This document shows, piece by piece, positions 27,187 through 34,118 of a DNA stretch of 56,556 nucleotides; the first letter of the stretch is position 1, and each line of letters begins with the position of its first letter. The position numbers and the translations under genes are program-made. This stretch comes from CAIWXH01 sp964555675 (GTDB taxonomy: Bacteria > Chloroflexota > Chloroflexia > Chloroflexales > Chloroflexaceae). The stretch is taken from NCBI GenBank assembly GCA_964555675.1, contig CAZKTU010000012.1, forward strand, positions 1-56,556, written 5' to 3'. Below the pieces are notes generated by a model that did no database searches, was not told the DNA's origin, and saw only the letters and a program-made list of their open reading frames with translations.

Positions 27187-27969
27187 ATGCGTCAAATCCG
27201 ATGGTGTGCCGCCCCCCTGACCCTTGCGTTGCTCCTCCTCGCCGCCTGTGGCCAGCAGGCCGCCGCCCCGCCCACAGCCGCCCCTGCCACGGCCGCCCCG
27301 CCCACAGCCGCTGCTCCCGCGACAGAGGCGGCCCCAGCCGCGACGGTCGCACCGCCCTCGCCGGCGCCCGCAGCCGCTCAGCCCTCGCCCGTGGCCCCCG
27401 CCGCCCAGCCCTCGCCCGTGGCCCCCGCCGCCGGCCCGGCCCAGGGCCGCACGCCCGAGGGCTACCACGTCCTGGGCGACCCGAACGCGCCGGTGACCCT
27501 GACCATGTACTCCGACTTCCTCTGAACGACCTGCGCTCTCCACGTGCTGGAGACAGAGCCGCAGATCGTCGAGCAGTATATCGCGACCGGCAAGGTGAAG
27601 CTGGTCTACCGCCACCTCCAGCAGCTCGGCGAGGGCTCGCAGCTGCTCTCTGAAGCCTCAGAGTGCGCGGCCGACCAGGGCCGCTTCTGGGAGATGCGGC
27701 AGGCTATCTACGCGCGCTACAGCCAGCTCTATGGCGATACACGCGCCGAGACCGAGGCGGCGGCGGCCGAGGCCGGGGTGGACGTGGCGGCCCTGGGGGC
27801 TTGCCTCGACGCCGGCACCCACACGGCGGCGGTGAGCGCAGACTACGCGGCCTCGCAGGCCGAGGGCGTGCGCTCGCGGCCGGTGTTCCGTATCGGCGAA
27901 CAGACCCTGATCGGGGGCCAGCCGTTCGCCGTCTTCCAGGAGATCTTCGACCGCGCACTCGGCGGTTGA
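27187..27969 (+). CDS. DsbA-like thioredoxin-fold lipoprotein, predicted selenoprotein (Sec113, U-T-T-C)
   Basis: Read through the in-frame TGA at 27523-27525, this gene encodes 260 residues. A lipoprotein signal ends at Cys21 (LLAAC), a P/A-rich linker runs to about 93, then a DsbA-type thioredoxin domain begins (YHVLGDPNAPVTLTMYSDF). Family members have SDFxCPxC here; this gene has SDFL-TGA-TTC, so the TGA falls exactly on the first Cys of CxxC and the resolving Cys (C116) is kept. The same frame continues with the normal DsbA helical insert and the cis-Pro strand (RSRPVFRIG). A SECIS-like hairpin follows the TGA. Likely role: thiol oxidoreductase on the outer membrane face. Simple nonsense mutation is the alternative, but the exact motif position and the selenoprotein-type selD nearby argue against it. 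Confidence 0.82.
27532..27563 (+). other. Putative bacterial SECIS element in DsbA-like gene
   Basis: TCTCCA (27537-27542) pairs with TGGAGA (27548-27553) around the loop CGTGC, with an outer TGCG/CGCA stem. The loop starts after 17 bases from the TGA and has G as its second base, both within the published bacterial SECIS consensus (spacing 16-37, G among the first two loop bases). Folding is by eye. Confidence 0.6.
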
Positions 27970-28017
27970 TCAGCGGGCGGCCCGCGACGCATCTGCGCGG
28001 GCTCCCCCTTTAGGCTT

Positions 28018-28686
28018 ATGCCTCGACGTAGCCTCATCTGGCCGATGACCCTGATCGCCGCCTTCGCCGTGCTGCTGGTCCTGCTCGTCGTCGGCGCCCT
28101 GCCGACGCCCCTGGTGGCTCAGACCGACGACTGCGCCTCGATCTACCCGACCCCGGGGGCCGACCGCGATAACTGCAACCGCACCGCCACGGCCAAGGCC
28201 GGCCAGGCCTACCCGAACCCCTCGGCGACCTCGGGCGGGGGCGGCCCGCCCGCGCCGGCCGCGACCGCGACGGTCACCGGCACGGCGACCCTGACGCCCA
28301 CCAGCACCCTCAGGCCGGCCACGCCGACCCCCGGGCCGACCAATACGGCGACGGCGACGCGCCAGCCTCAGGGCAGCCCGACGCCGACCCTGACCAGCAC
28401 TCTGGTCGGGCTCGAGACGATTCTGTGCGTTCCCGGCGCCACCGTGGCGATCAGGGGGCAAGCCGAGCCTGGTCTCGCCCTGCTCGCCTACTTCGCCGAC
28501 CGGCCCGTCGGCGGCGCCCTGGTCAGGCCCGATGGCAGCTATTACATCTTGCTCAGCATCGGCGAAGAGCGACCCGGCCTCTACGCGGTCAACATCCGCC
28601 GGCGCGACAGTCGCACGCTCGTGCGCGAGCTGGCCTGCGAGATCCCCGCCGCCACCCCGACCCCGACCCTGCCGATCGTGCCGTAG
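28018..28686 (+). CDS. Exported hypothetical protein with T/P-rich linker
   Basis: The 222-residue protein has a basic start and one hydrophobic helix (about 8-35), acting as a signal or anchor. A Cys-containing segment (about 38-60) and a Thr/Pro/Ala linker (about 65-130) follow. The C-terminal domain (about 130-210) has a beta-like pattern with VAIRGQAEPG and RPDGSYYILL, resembling small carboxypeptidase-regulatory-like or Ig-like folds. It contains four Cys in the mature part. It lies 48 bases after the DsbA-like selenoprotein gene in the same direction and could be a substrate or partner. Family not recognised. Confidence 0.65.
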   Translation: MPRRSLIWPMTLIAAFAVLLVLLVVGALPTPLVAQTDDCASIYPTPGADRDNCNRTATAKAGQAYPNPSATSGGGGPPAPAATATVTGTATLTPTSTLRPATPTPGPTNTATATRQPQGSPTPTLTSTLVGLETILCVPGATVAIRGQAEPGLALLAYFADRPVGGALVRPDGSYYILLSIGEERPGLYAVNIRRRDSRTLVRELACEIPAATPTPTLPIVP

Positions 28687-28690
28687 ATTG

Positions 28691-28809
28691 AGGGGAGCCA
28701 GAGGGCCCGGTGCGCTCCGCAACTTCGTGCCGGGTAGAGGGGAGCCAGAGGGCCCGGTGCGCTCCGCAGCTTCGTGCCGGGTAGAGGGGAGCCAGAGGGG
28801 CCAGGCCCC
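28691..28809. repeat. 47-bp tandem repeat, about 2.5 copies
   Basis: Units beginning AGGGGAGCCA start at 28691, 28738 and 28785, an exact 47-base period with one clear difference between the two full copies. It sits between convergent genes and has no spacer variation, so it is not CRISPR. Confidence 0.85.
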
Positions 28810-28828
28810 TCTGAAACTCCTCCTTGCC

Positions 28829-29941
28829 CTACTGGGCGCCTAGGACCACCCGCTCGAGGGTGATGCTGTCGAGGAAGGCCTCGTCGACGACGGCGCCGCA
28901 GCCGGGCGTCGTGGGCACGCTGAGCGTGCTGTCGGCGTTGAGCGTGAAGGGGTTGCTGACGACGTCGCGCTTGAAGTAGCGCTCGCTCGCGCTGATGTCG
29001 CCGGGCAACGTGAAGTTCGGCAGGCTGGCCAGGGCCACATTGGCCGCCCGGCCGATGCCCGTCTCGAGCATGCCGCCGCACCAGACCGGCACCCCGGCCT
29101 CGGCGGCCATGTCGTGGATCTGGCGGGCCGGCGCCAGGCCGCCGATGCGGCTCGGCTTGATGTTGATCACGCCGCAGGCCTTCAGCTCGAGGGCCCAGCG
29201 CGCGTGGTCGGGCGAGACGATGCTCTCGTCGAGGCAGATCGGGGTGGTGAGGCGCCGCTGCAGCTTGGCGTGGTCGAAGATATCGTCGTGGGCCAGGGGC
29301 TGCTCGATCAGCAGCAGGTCGTAGGCGTCGAGCTGGGCCAGGTGCTCGGCATGGTCGAGGGTGTAGATGCTGTTGGCATCCACCTGCAGGCGCAGCTTGG
29401 GCCAGGCCTCGCGCACGGCCCTGGTCGGCTCGATGTCCCAGCCCGGCTTGATCTTCAGCTTGACCCGGCCGTAGCCGGCCTCGACGTAGCCCGCCACGAC
29501 GCGCAGCAGGGCCTCGATATCGGGCTGGACGCCGACGCTCACGCCCACGTCGACGCGCTCGCGCACGCCGCCGAGCATCTGGGTGAGGCTGCGCCCCTCG
29601 AGGCGCCCGAACAGGTCCCAGGCCGCGAACTCGAAGCCCGAGCGGGCGATGCGATTGCCGCGCACCTTGCCGAAGAGCGGGTCCACATCTTCGGGGCGGT
29701 TCAGGTCGGCCTGCAGCAGCATGGGCGCGAGGAACTCGCGGGCGATCGCCCAGCCCGTCGACTGGGTCTCTTCGTTGTACCAGGGGCCCATGCCGACCGG
29801 GGCTTCGCCCCAGCCCTCGACCCCCTCGGCCGTCAGGCGCACCACGATCGAGTGGTTGGCGTACTCGCGCCAGCCGCTGGTCTCGAAGGGCGCCACGAAC
29901 GGAAGCTCGATCCGTCTCAGCTCGATCCGCTCAACGCGCAT
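28829..29941 (-). CDS. menC: Enolase-superfamily enzyme, o-succinylbenzoate synthase / N-succinylamino acid racemase type
   Basis: The 370-residue protein has the enolase-superfamily layout: an N-terminal capping domain (about 1-125) and a barrel with KLKIK (catalytic Lys163), metal ligands Asp188 (QVDAN), Glu213 (IEQPL) and Asp238 (CLDES), and the second general base Lys262 (NIKPSR). The ILPF-like start and PxxG-G-LETGIGR block fit MenC type 2/NSAR members. It would make o-succinylbenzoate in menaquinone biosynthesis or racemise N-succinyl amino acids. No other men gene is adjacent, so the choice is open. It starts 29 bases after the FKBP gene ends, with GAGGAG as ribosome site. Confidence 0.82.
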   Translation of the reverse strand: MRVERIELRRIELPFVAPFETSGWREYANHSIVVRLTAEGVEGWGEAPVGMGPWYNEETQSTGWAIAREFLAPMLLQADLNRPEDVDPLFGKVRGNRIARSGFEFAAWDLFGRLEGRSLTQMLGGVRERVDVGVSVGVQPDIEALLRVVAGYVEAGYGRVKLKIKPGWDIEPTRAVREAWPKLRLQVDANSIYTLDHAEHLAQLDAYDLLLIEQPLAHDDIFDHAKLQRRLTTPICLDESIVSPDHARWALELKACGVINIKPSRIGGLAPARQIHDMAAEAGVPVWCGGMLETGIGRAANVALASLPNFTLPGDISASERYFKRDVVSNPFTLNADSTLSVPTTPGCGAVVDEAFLDSITLERVVLGAQ

Positions 29942-29970
29942 ATGCTCCTCGCTCTGCGATAAACCCTCGC

Positions 29971-30870
29971 TCACCGCACCTCGATCAGCTCCACCTCGAA
30001 GATCAGCGTCGCCCCGGGGGGGATGACATTGCCGGCCCCGCGCTCGCCGTAGGCCAGGCTGGGCGGGATGACCAGCTGGCGCTTGCCGCCGACCCGCATG
30101 CCGGCCACGCCCTCGTCCCAACCCTTGATCACCTCGCCGCGGCCGAGGGTGAAGGTGAAGGGCTGCTGGCGGCCCATGGGGCGGCTCGGGTCGCGCGAGG
30201 TGTCGAAGCGCTTGCCGTCGGTCAGCCAGCCGGTGTAGTGGACGGCGACAGTCTTGCCGGCCGTGGCCTCGGCGCCTGTGCCGGGCTGCAGATCGGCGTA
30301 CTTCAGGCCGCTCGCCGTCGTGGTGAACTGGCTCTCCTCGAGCGAGGTGGGGGCCGAGGGCGCGCCGGCGCGGATCTCGACCAGCTCGACCTCAAAGGTC
30401 AGGGTCGCGTTCGGGGGGATGACCCCGCCGGCCCCGCTGGCCCCATAGGCCAGGTTGGGCGGGATGATCAGCGTCGCCTTGCCGCCCTTGCGCATCAGGG
30501 CGATGCCCTCGTCCCAGCCGGGGATGACTGCGCCCTCGCCCAGGATGAACTGGATCGGCTGGCCGCGCCCGTACGAGCTGTCGAACTGTGTGCCGTCGGC
30601 CAGGGTGCCGCGGTAGTGAACCTCGACCACATCGCCGCGCTTCGGCTTGTCGCCGGCGCCGGGGGCGAGCTCGATATACTGTAGGCCGCTGGCGGTGGTC
30701 AGGGCGGTGGGCTGATTACTGGGGGAGGTCACGGCATTCTCCTGGCCGGTCGCGCCGGCGGCTGTGGCGGGCGTCGGGGCGGGTGCGGTCGGGGCGGCGG
30801 GGGCCTGCGCCCCACAGGCGCCGAGCGCGGTGGCAGCCGCCGCGGTCAGCAGTATTCTGGTCAGGCGCAT
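29971..30870 (-). CDS. Lipoprotein with two FKBP-type peptidyl-prolyl isomerase domains
   Basis: The 299-residue protein has a lipobox LGAC (Cys18), a P/T/A-rich linker and two complete FKBP domains in tandem (about 70-180 and 190-299). Each has VEVHYRG/VAVHYTG, FDSS/FDTS, the VIPGWDEG/VIKGWDEG block and the final PPxATLxFEVEL strand. It would speed proline isomerisation in exported proteins at the outer membrane face. It follows the glutaminyl cyclase gene by only four bases; the ribosome site overlaps that gene's stop, indicating coupling. ATG 30870 was chosen since the signal peptide starts there. Confidence 0.92.
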   Translation of the reverse strand: MRLTRILLTAAAATALGACGAQAPAAPTAPAPTPATAAGATGQENAVTSPSNQPTALTTASGLQYIELAPGAGDKPKRGDVVEVHYRGTLADGTQFDSSYGRGQPIQFILGEGAVIPGWDEGIALMRKGGKATLIIPPNLAYGASGAGGVIPPNATLTFEVELVEIRAGAPSAPTSLEESQFTTTASGLKYADLQPGTGAEATAGKTVAVHYTGWLTDGKRFDTSRDPSRPMGRQQPFTFTLGRGEVIKGWDEGVAGMRVGGKRQLVIPPSLAYGERGAGNVIPPGATLIFEVELIEVR

Positions 30871-30874
30871 GGTC

Positions 30875-32011
30875 TTAACTCCAGTGGCGCAGAGTGATGG
30901 TACGGAGCGGCACAATGGCGACGGGCAGGTAGGCCTGCGCCACCGGCAGGTCGATCTCGAAGAGGCTCGGCCAGTACTTGCCCGTGACGAAGAGCCGGTC
31001 GCCCTCGGCGTCGTAGGCGATGCCGTTGAGTACCTCGGGCGAGGTTGTGTTCGGGTCGGCGCTGAGCAGCGGGCGCAGGTTGCTCAGGTCGAGGAAGCTG
31101 TTCACCACCCCCGTCGCCGGGTCGATGCGGGCGATCAGCTCGGTCGTATAGATATTGGCGAAGATCTCGCCGTTGACCATCTCGAGCTCGTTGAGCTGGA
31201 AGACCGGCGCGCCCGAGGCCTCGCGCACATTCAGCTGCCCGACCACCGCCAGCGTCCCGCTCTGCTCGGTGGCGGCCGGGTCGACCAGCAGCAGGGTGGC
31301 CGTGCCGTTGCTCATGATCAGGCGCTGGCCGTCGTAGGTCAGGCCCCAGCCCTCGGTCGCGCAGTTGCCCTGTACCTTGGGGTAGCTGAACTCGCGGATC
31401 AGGGTGAACTCGAGGTCGTAGATGAAGCCCACGCACTCCTGCCAGGTGAGCTGGAAAATGCGGTCGCCCACCACGGCCACGCCCTCGCCGAAGTAGGTGT
31501 CGCCATTGGGCAGCGGCGCAACCTCGTCCAGGTTGACCTGGCGGCTCACGACGCCGGTGGCCAGGGCCACCTCGCGTAGCGACGAGCGGCCCTCGAGGCC
31601 GGTGCCCTCGTAGAACTTGTCGCCCCCGATGTAGACCAGGCCCTGGGTGTAGGCCTGGCGGTCGTGGGGGTAGGTGGCGACGACGCTGGCGCTAGTGAAC
31701 GGGGTGTCGGCGGCCGTGGCCGCGACGGACTGTGTATCGCCGGGGGCGGCGCCGCTCTGGGTGGGGGCCGGGTAGGGGCTGGCGTTGGGGGCGGGCGTCG
31801 CGGGGGCCGGGTAGCCGGGGGCGCTCTCGGGTGTCGCGGGGGCCGGGTAGCCGGGGGCGCTTTCGGTCGAGATGGGGCCGGGGTAGCTGGGCGGCGTCTC
31901 GCCTGAAGGGGCGGTCGCCGTCGGCGGGTCGGCCTGGGGCGCGCCGCAGGCCGCCAGAAGCAGGGCCGCCAGCAGCAGCCCGAGCGTGCGCGTCGAAGTC
32001 GGTATTCGCAT
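30875..32011 (-). CDS. Glutaminyl-peptide cyclotransferase (plant/bacterial beta-propeller type), lipoprotein
   Basis: The 378-residue protein has a lipobox LAAC (near residue 22), a repetitive linker with PGYPAPATPE units (about 45-85), and a glutamine cyclotransferase domain with AYTQGL, YEGTGLEGRSSLR, FQLTWQE and EGWGLTYDG, the blocks of the five-bladed propeller QC family. It converts N-terminal Gln of exported peptides to pyroglutamate. It heads an operon with the FKBP lipoprotein and the MenC-like enzyme. Together with the DsbA-like gene it makes the region rich in envelope protein-maturation functions. Confidence 0.9.
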   Translation of the reverse strand: MRIPTSTRTLGLLLAALLLAACGAPQADPPTATAPSGETPPSYPGPISTESAPGYPAPATPESAPGYPAPATPAPNASPYPAPTQSGAAPGDTQSVAATAADTPFTSASVVATYPHDRQAYTQGLVYIGGDKFYEGTGLEGRSSLREVALATGVVSRQVNLDEVAPLPNGDTYFGEGVAVVGDRIFQLTWQECVGFIYDLEFTLIREFSYPKVQGNCATEGWGLTYDGQRLIMSNGTATLLLVDPAATEQSGTLAVVGQLNVREASGAPVFQLNELEMVNGEIFANIYTTELIARIDPATGVVNSFLDLSNLRPLLSADPNTTSPEVLNGIAYDAEGDRLFVTGKYWPSLFEIDLPVAQAYLPVAIVPLRTITLRHWS

Positions 32012-32195
32012 CAAGGGCTTATCCTCATTCAGCGGATCCGCCGTATTGTACCCCAGCCCCCTGGGACGGGCAACAGCAGGCCAGAGGGCGAGTTATCGAA
32101 TGATCACCGCACGTGAGGAGGATGCGCCGTCGGAGCGCAATTGGCCGCGCTACCATGCAGAGAGCGACGTCGCGTAGCCACTTAGGAGGCACGCC

Positions 32196-32672
32196 ATGGA
32201 TGCACTGCCCAGGACTCCTCCACTCCGCGTCCCGGCCGAGCAAGAGGTGCGCTACTTTATGCGCACGCCCGCGGTGACGGTCAATATCGCCTGGCCCCTG
32301 AGCGACGCCCTCGCCTTGATGCGCGAGCACGATGTCCGCCGCCTGCCCGTCGTGATCGATACCGGCGAGCTGCGCGGCATCATCACCCAGGGCGACATCC
32401 GCGGGGCCGACGTTATGCGCCTCGCCGGTATCGACCCCCTCGATATCGCCCACGCGCTGCGCCAGGTCAAGGTCTACGAGGTCATGAGCGAGGGTCCGAT
32501 CGCGATCACCCCCGAGACCGGCATCCGCGAGGCCGCCATGCTCATGATCGAGAACAAGGTCGGCGGCCTGCCCGTGGTCGACGAGCAGGGCCGGGTGATC
32601 GGCATCATCACCGAGAGCGACCTCTTCGAGACCCTCGTTCAGCAGCTCGACGCCCACACCCCGCCCCTTTAG
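32196..32672 (+). CDS. Protein with two CBS domains
   Basis: The 158-residue protein is a CBS pair: first domain about 18-75 (VRYFMRTPAVTV, RRLPVVID, GIITQGDI) and second about 92-150 (VYEVMSEGPIAI, GGLPVVDEQGRVIGIITESDL). Such proteins bind adenine nucleotides and regulate partners. The ribosome site AGGAGG is strong. It ends 99 bases before selD in the same direction and may be cotranscribed. No catalytic domain is attached. Confidence 0.9.
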   Translation: MDALPRTPPLRVPAEQEVRYFMRTPAVTVNIAWPLSDALALMREHDVRRLPVVIDTGELRGIITQGDIRGADVMRLAGIDPLDIAHALRQVKVYEVMSEGPIAITPETGIREAAMLMIENKVGGLPVVDEQGRVIGIITESDLFETLVQQLDAHTPPL

Positions 32673-32726
32673 CTACACACAGCGCACCATACTCCACGCG
32701 AACTGCCGGTAAGCTGGTCTCTGCAA

Positions 32727-32758
32727 CGGTGGTAAGATACCTGCGAGTGCTACCACCG
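32727..32758 (+). promoter_or_regulatory. Inverted repeat in selD leader
   Basis: CGGTGGTA (32727-32734) and TACCACCG (32751-32758) are perfect 8-base arms around a 16-base loop, ending three bases before the GGAGG ribosome site of selD. It could be an operator or an RNA hairpin affecting ribosome access. Confidence 0.5.
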
Positions 32759-32771
32759 ATTGGAGGCAGAG

Positions 32772-33818
32772 ATGGACGACATGCGCGAGCGTGTGCGCCT
32801 GACCAGCATGGCGGCCTGCGCCGGCTGAGCATCGAAGATGGGGCCGGGCGCCCTTGCCAATCTGCTGTCCACGTTACGCCTACCTAGCAGCCCGAATCTC
32901 TTGATCGGGCTCGAGGTGAGCGACGACGCGGCCGTCTATCGCCTGGACGCGGGCACCGCCCTCGTGCAGACGGTGGACTTCTTCCCGCCGATCGTAGATG
33001 ACCCCTACGCCTTCGGCGGGATCGCCGCGGCCAACGCCCTGAGCGATATCTACGCTATGGGCGGGCGCCCCATCCTGGCCCTCGCCATCGCGGCCTTCCC
33101 CGAAGATCTCGACCCCCAGATCATGGCGGCGATCCTGCAGGGCGGCGCCGACAAGGTGGCCGAGGCGGGCGCCGTCGTGGCCGGCGGCCATACGGTGGTC
33201 GACCGCGAGCCCAAGTACGGCCTGTGTGTGACCGGCCTGGTCGATCCGGCCCGCCTCACCCCCAAGGCCGGGGCCCGCCCGGGCGACCGGCTGCTGCTCA
33301 CCAAGCCCCTCGGCACCGGGCTGATCACCACCGCGATCAAGCGCGGCGAGGGCGACGCGGCCCACCTCGCGGCCGCCACGGCCAGTATGCTGCGGCTGAA
33401 CCGCCGCGCCGCCGAGCTGCTCGCCGCCGTCGCGGTCCACGCCGCCACCGACATCACCGGCTTCGGGCTCCTCGGCCACGCCTCCGAGGTGGCCCGCCAC
33501 AGCGGGGTCGCCCTGCGCTTCGAGGCCGCCGCCCTGCCGCTGCTGCCGGGGGCCCTCGACTACGCCCGCCGCGGCATCGCCCCGGGCGGCCTCGGCCGCA
33601 ACCGCGCCCACGTCGAGGCCGCCGGCTACGCGCGCTACGCCCCCACCGTCGACGAGGCCCACAGGCTGATCGTCAACGACCCGCAGACCTCGGGCGGCCT
33701 GCTGATCGCCCTGCCCCCCGCCGCCGCCGACGAGCTGCTCGAGCGCTGCGCCGAGGCGGGCGAGCCCTGCTGGCCGATCGGCGAGGTGCTGGAGGGCGAG
33801 GGGATGCAGGTGGTCTAG
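32772..33818 (+). CDS. selD: Selenide, water dikinase (SelD), predicted selenoprotein with Sec19
   Basis: Read from ATG 32772 through the TGA at 32826-32828, the gene encodes 348 residues, the usual SelD length. SelD uses ATP and selenide to make selenophosphate, the selenium donor for Sec-tRNA. Blocks seen are SDDAAVY, TVDFFPPIVDDPYAFG, GGHTVVDREPKYG, ATDITGFGLLGH and NDPQTSGGLL. The N-terminus reads RLTSMAACAG-TGA-ASK, so the TGA lies at the catalytic Cys (Cys17 in E. coli SelD), and K22 keeps the Cys17-Lys20 spacing. GGAGG sits five bases before this ATG. The ATG after the TGA (32838) would lose the catalytic residue and has no ribosome site. The gene makes SelD a likely Sec-containing enzyme that supports its own synthesis. 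Confidence 0.92.
32840..32853 (+). other. Putative bacterial SECIS element in selD
   Basis: GGGGC (32840-32844) pairs with GC-CCC (32848-32853, one bulged G) around the loop CGG. The loop begins after 16 bases from the TGA and has G as second base, matching the bacterial SECIS consensus at its short limit. Folding is by eye. Confidence 0.5.
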
Positions 33819-34118
33819 CCGTGCGATACGCGCAGCTGCGACAGGCACGGGTGTGCTATACTGGGCGCGGGCCTGGGCGCCGGGTGTGGCCGGCGCTCTC
33901 ATTGTCGTCGGCAGGCCTTTCGGGTATGATAGCAGTGAAGCAAAGATATTAGAGTGGGCCAATGGCCCTGCCCTGGCAGCTTGCATGTGTGGTCGGGCAT
34001 CTGGCTCGACGGAAAGGAGGGACGGGGGAGCGCCGCACTTTTTTTCGCGGCCGGAAAAAACAAGACACGTCCTAGAAGAGTGAGAGAGCAAGAAGAATGG
34101 TTGTGGAGTTAAAATCCT
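33819..34118. other. Intergenic region with promoter and purine-rich leader
   Basis: No gene is seen. Two promoter-like sites occur: a TGC-TATACT at 33854-33862 and a better one at 33902-33930. The last 100 bases before the next start are A/G-rich and contain a T-run after a GC-rich segment. Confidence 0.45.
33902..33930 (+). promoter_or_regulatory. Sigma-70-type promoter for PHP/Schlafen-like gene
   Basis: TTGTCG (33902-33907) and TATGAT (33925-33930) are exactly 17 bases apart. The leader to the ATG at 34119 is long, about 180 bases. Confidence 0.5.

Noticed and set aside
27523..27525. TGA in the DsbA-like gene as a simple nonsense mutation (pseudogene)
   Set aside because: The stop lies exactly at the catalytic Cys position, the rest of the frame is intact, a SECIS-like hairpin follows, and selD nearby has the same kind of TGA.
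28691..28809. CRISPR array
   Set aside because: Repeats are directly adjacent with a 47-base period and no unique spacers; no cas genes are present.
32838..33818. SelD start at ATG 32838
   Set aside because: It has no ribosome site and would lack the catalytic Cys/Sec and Lys; ATG 32772 has GGAGG and the full N-terminus.
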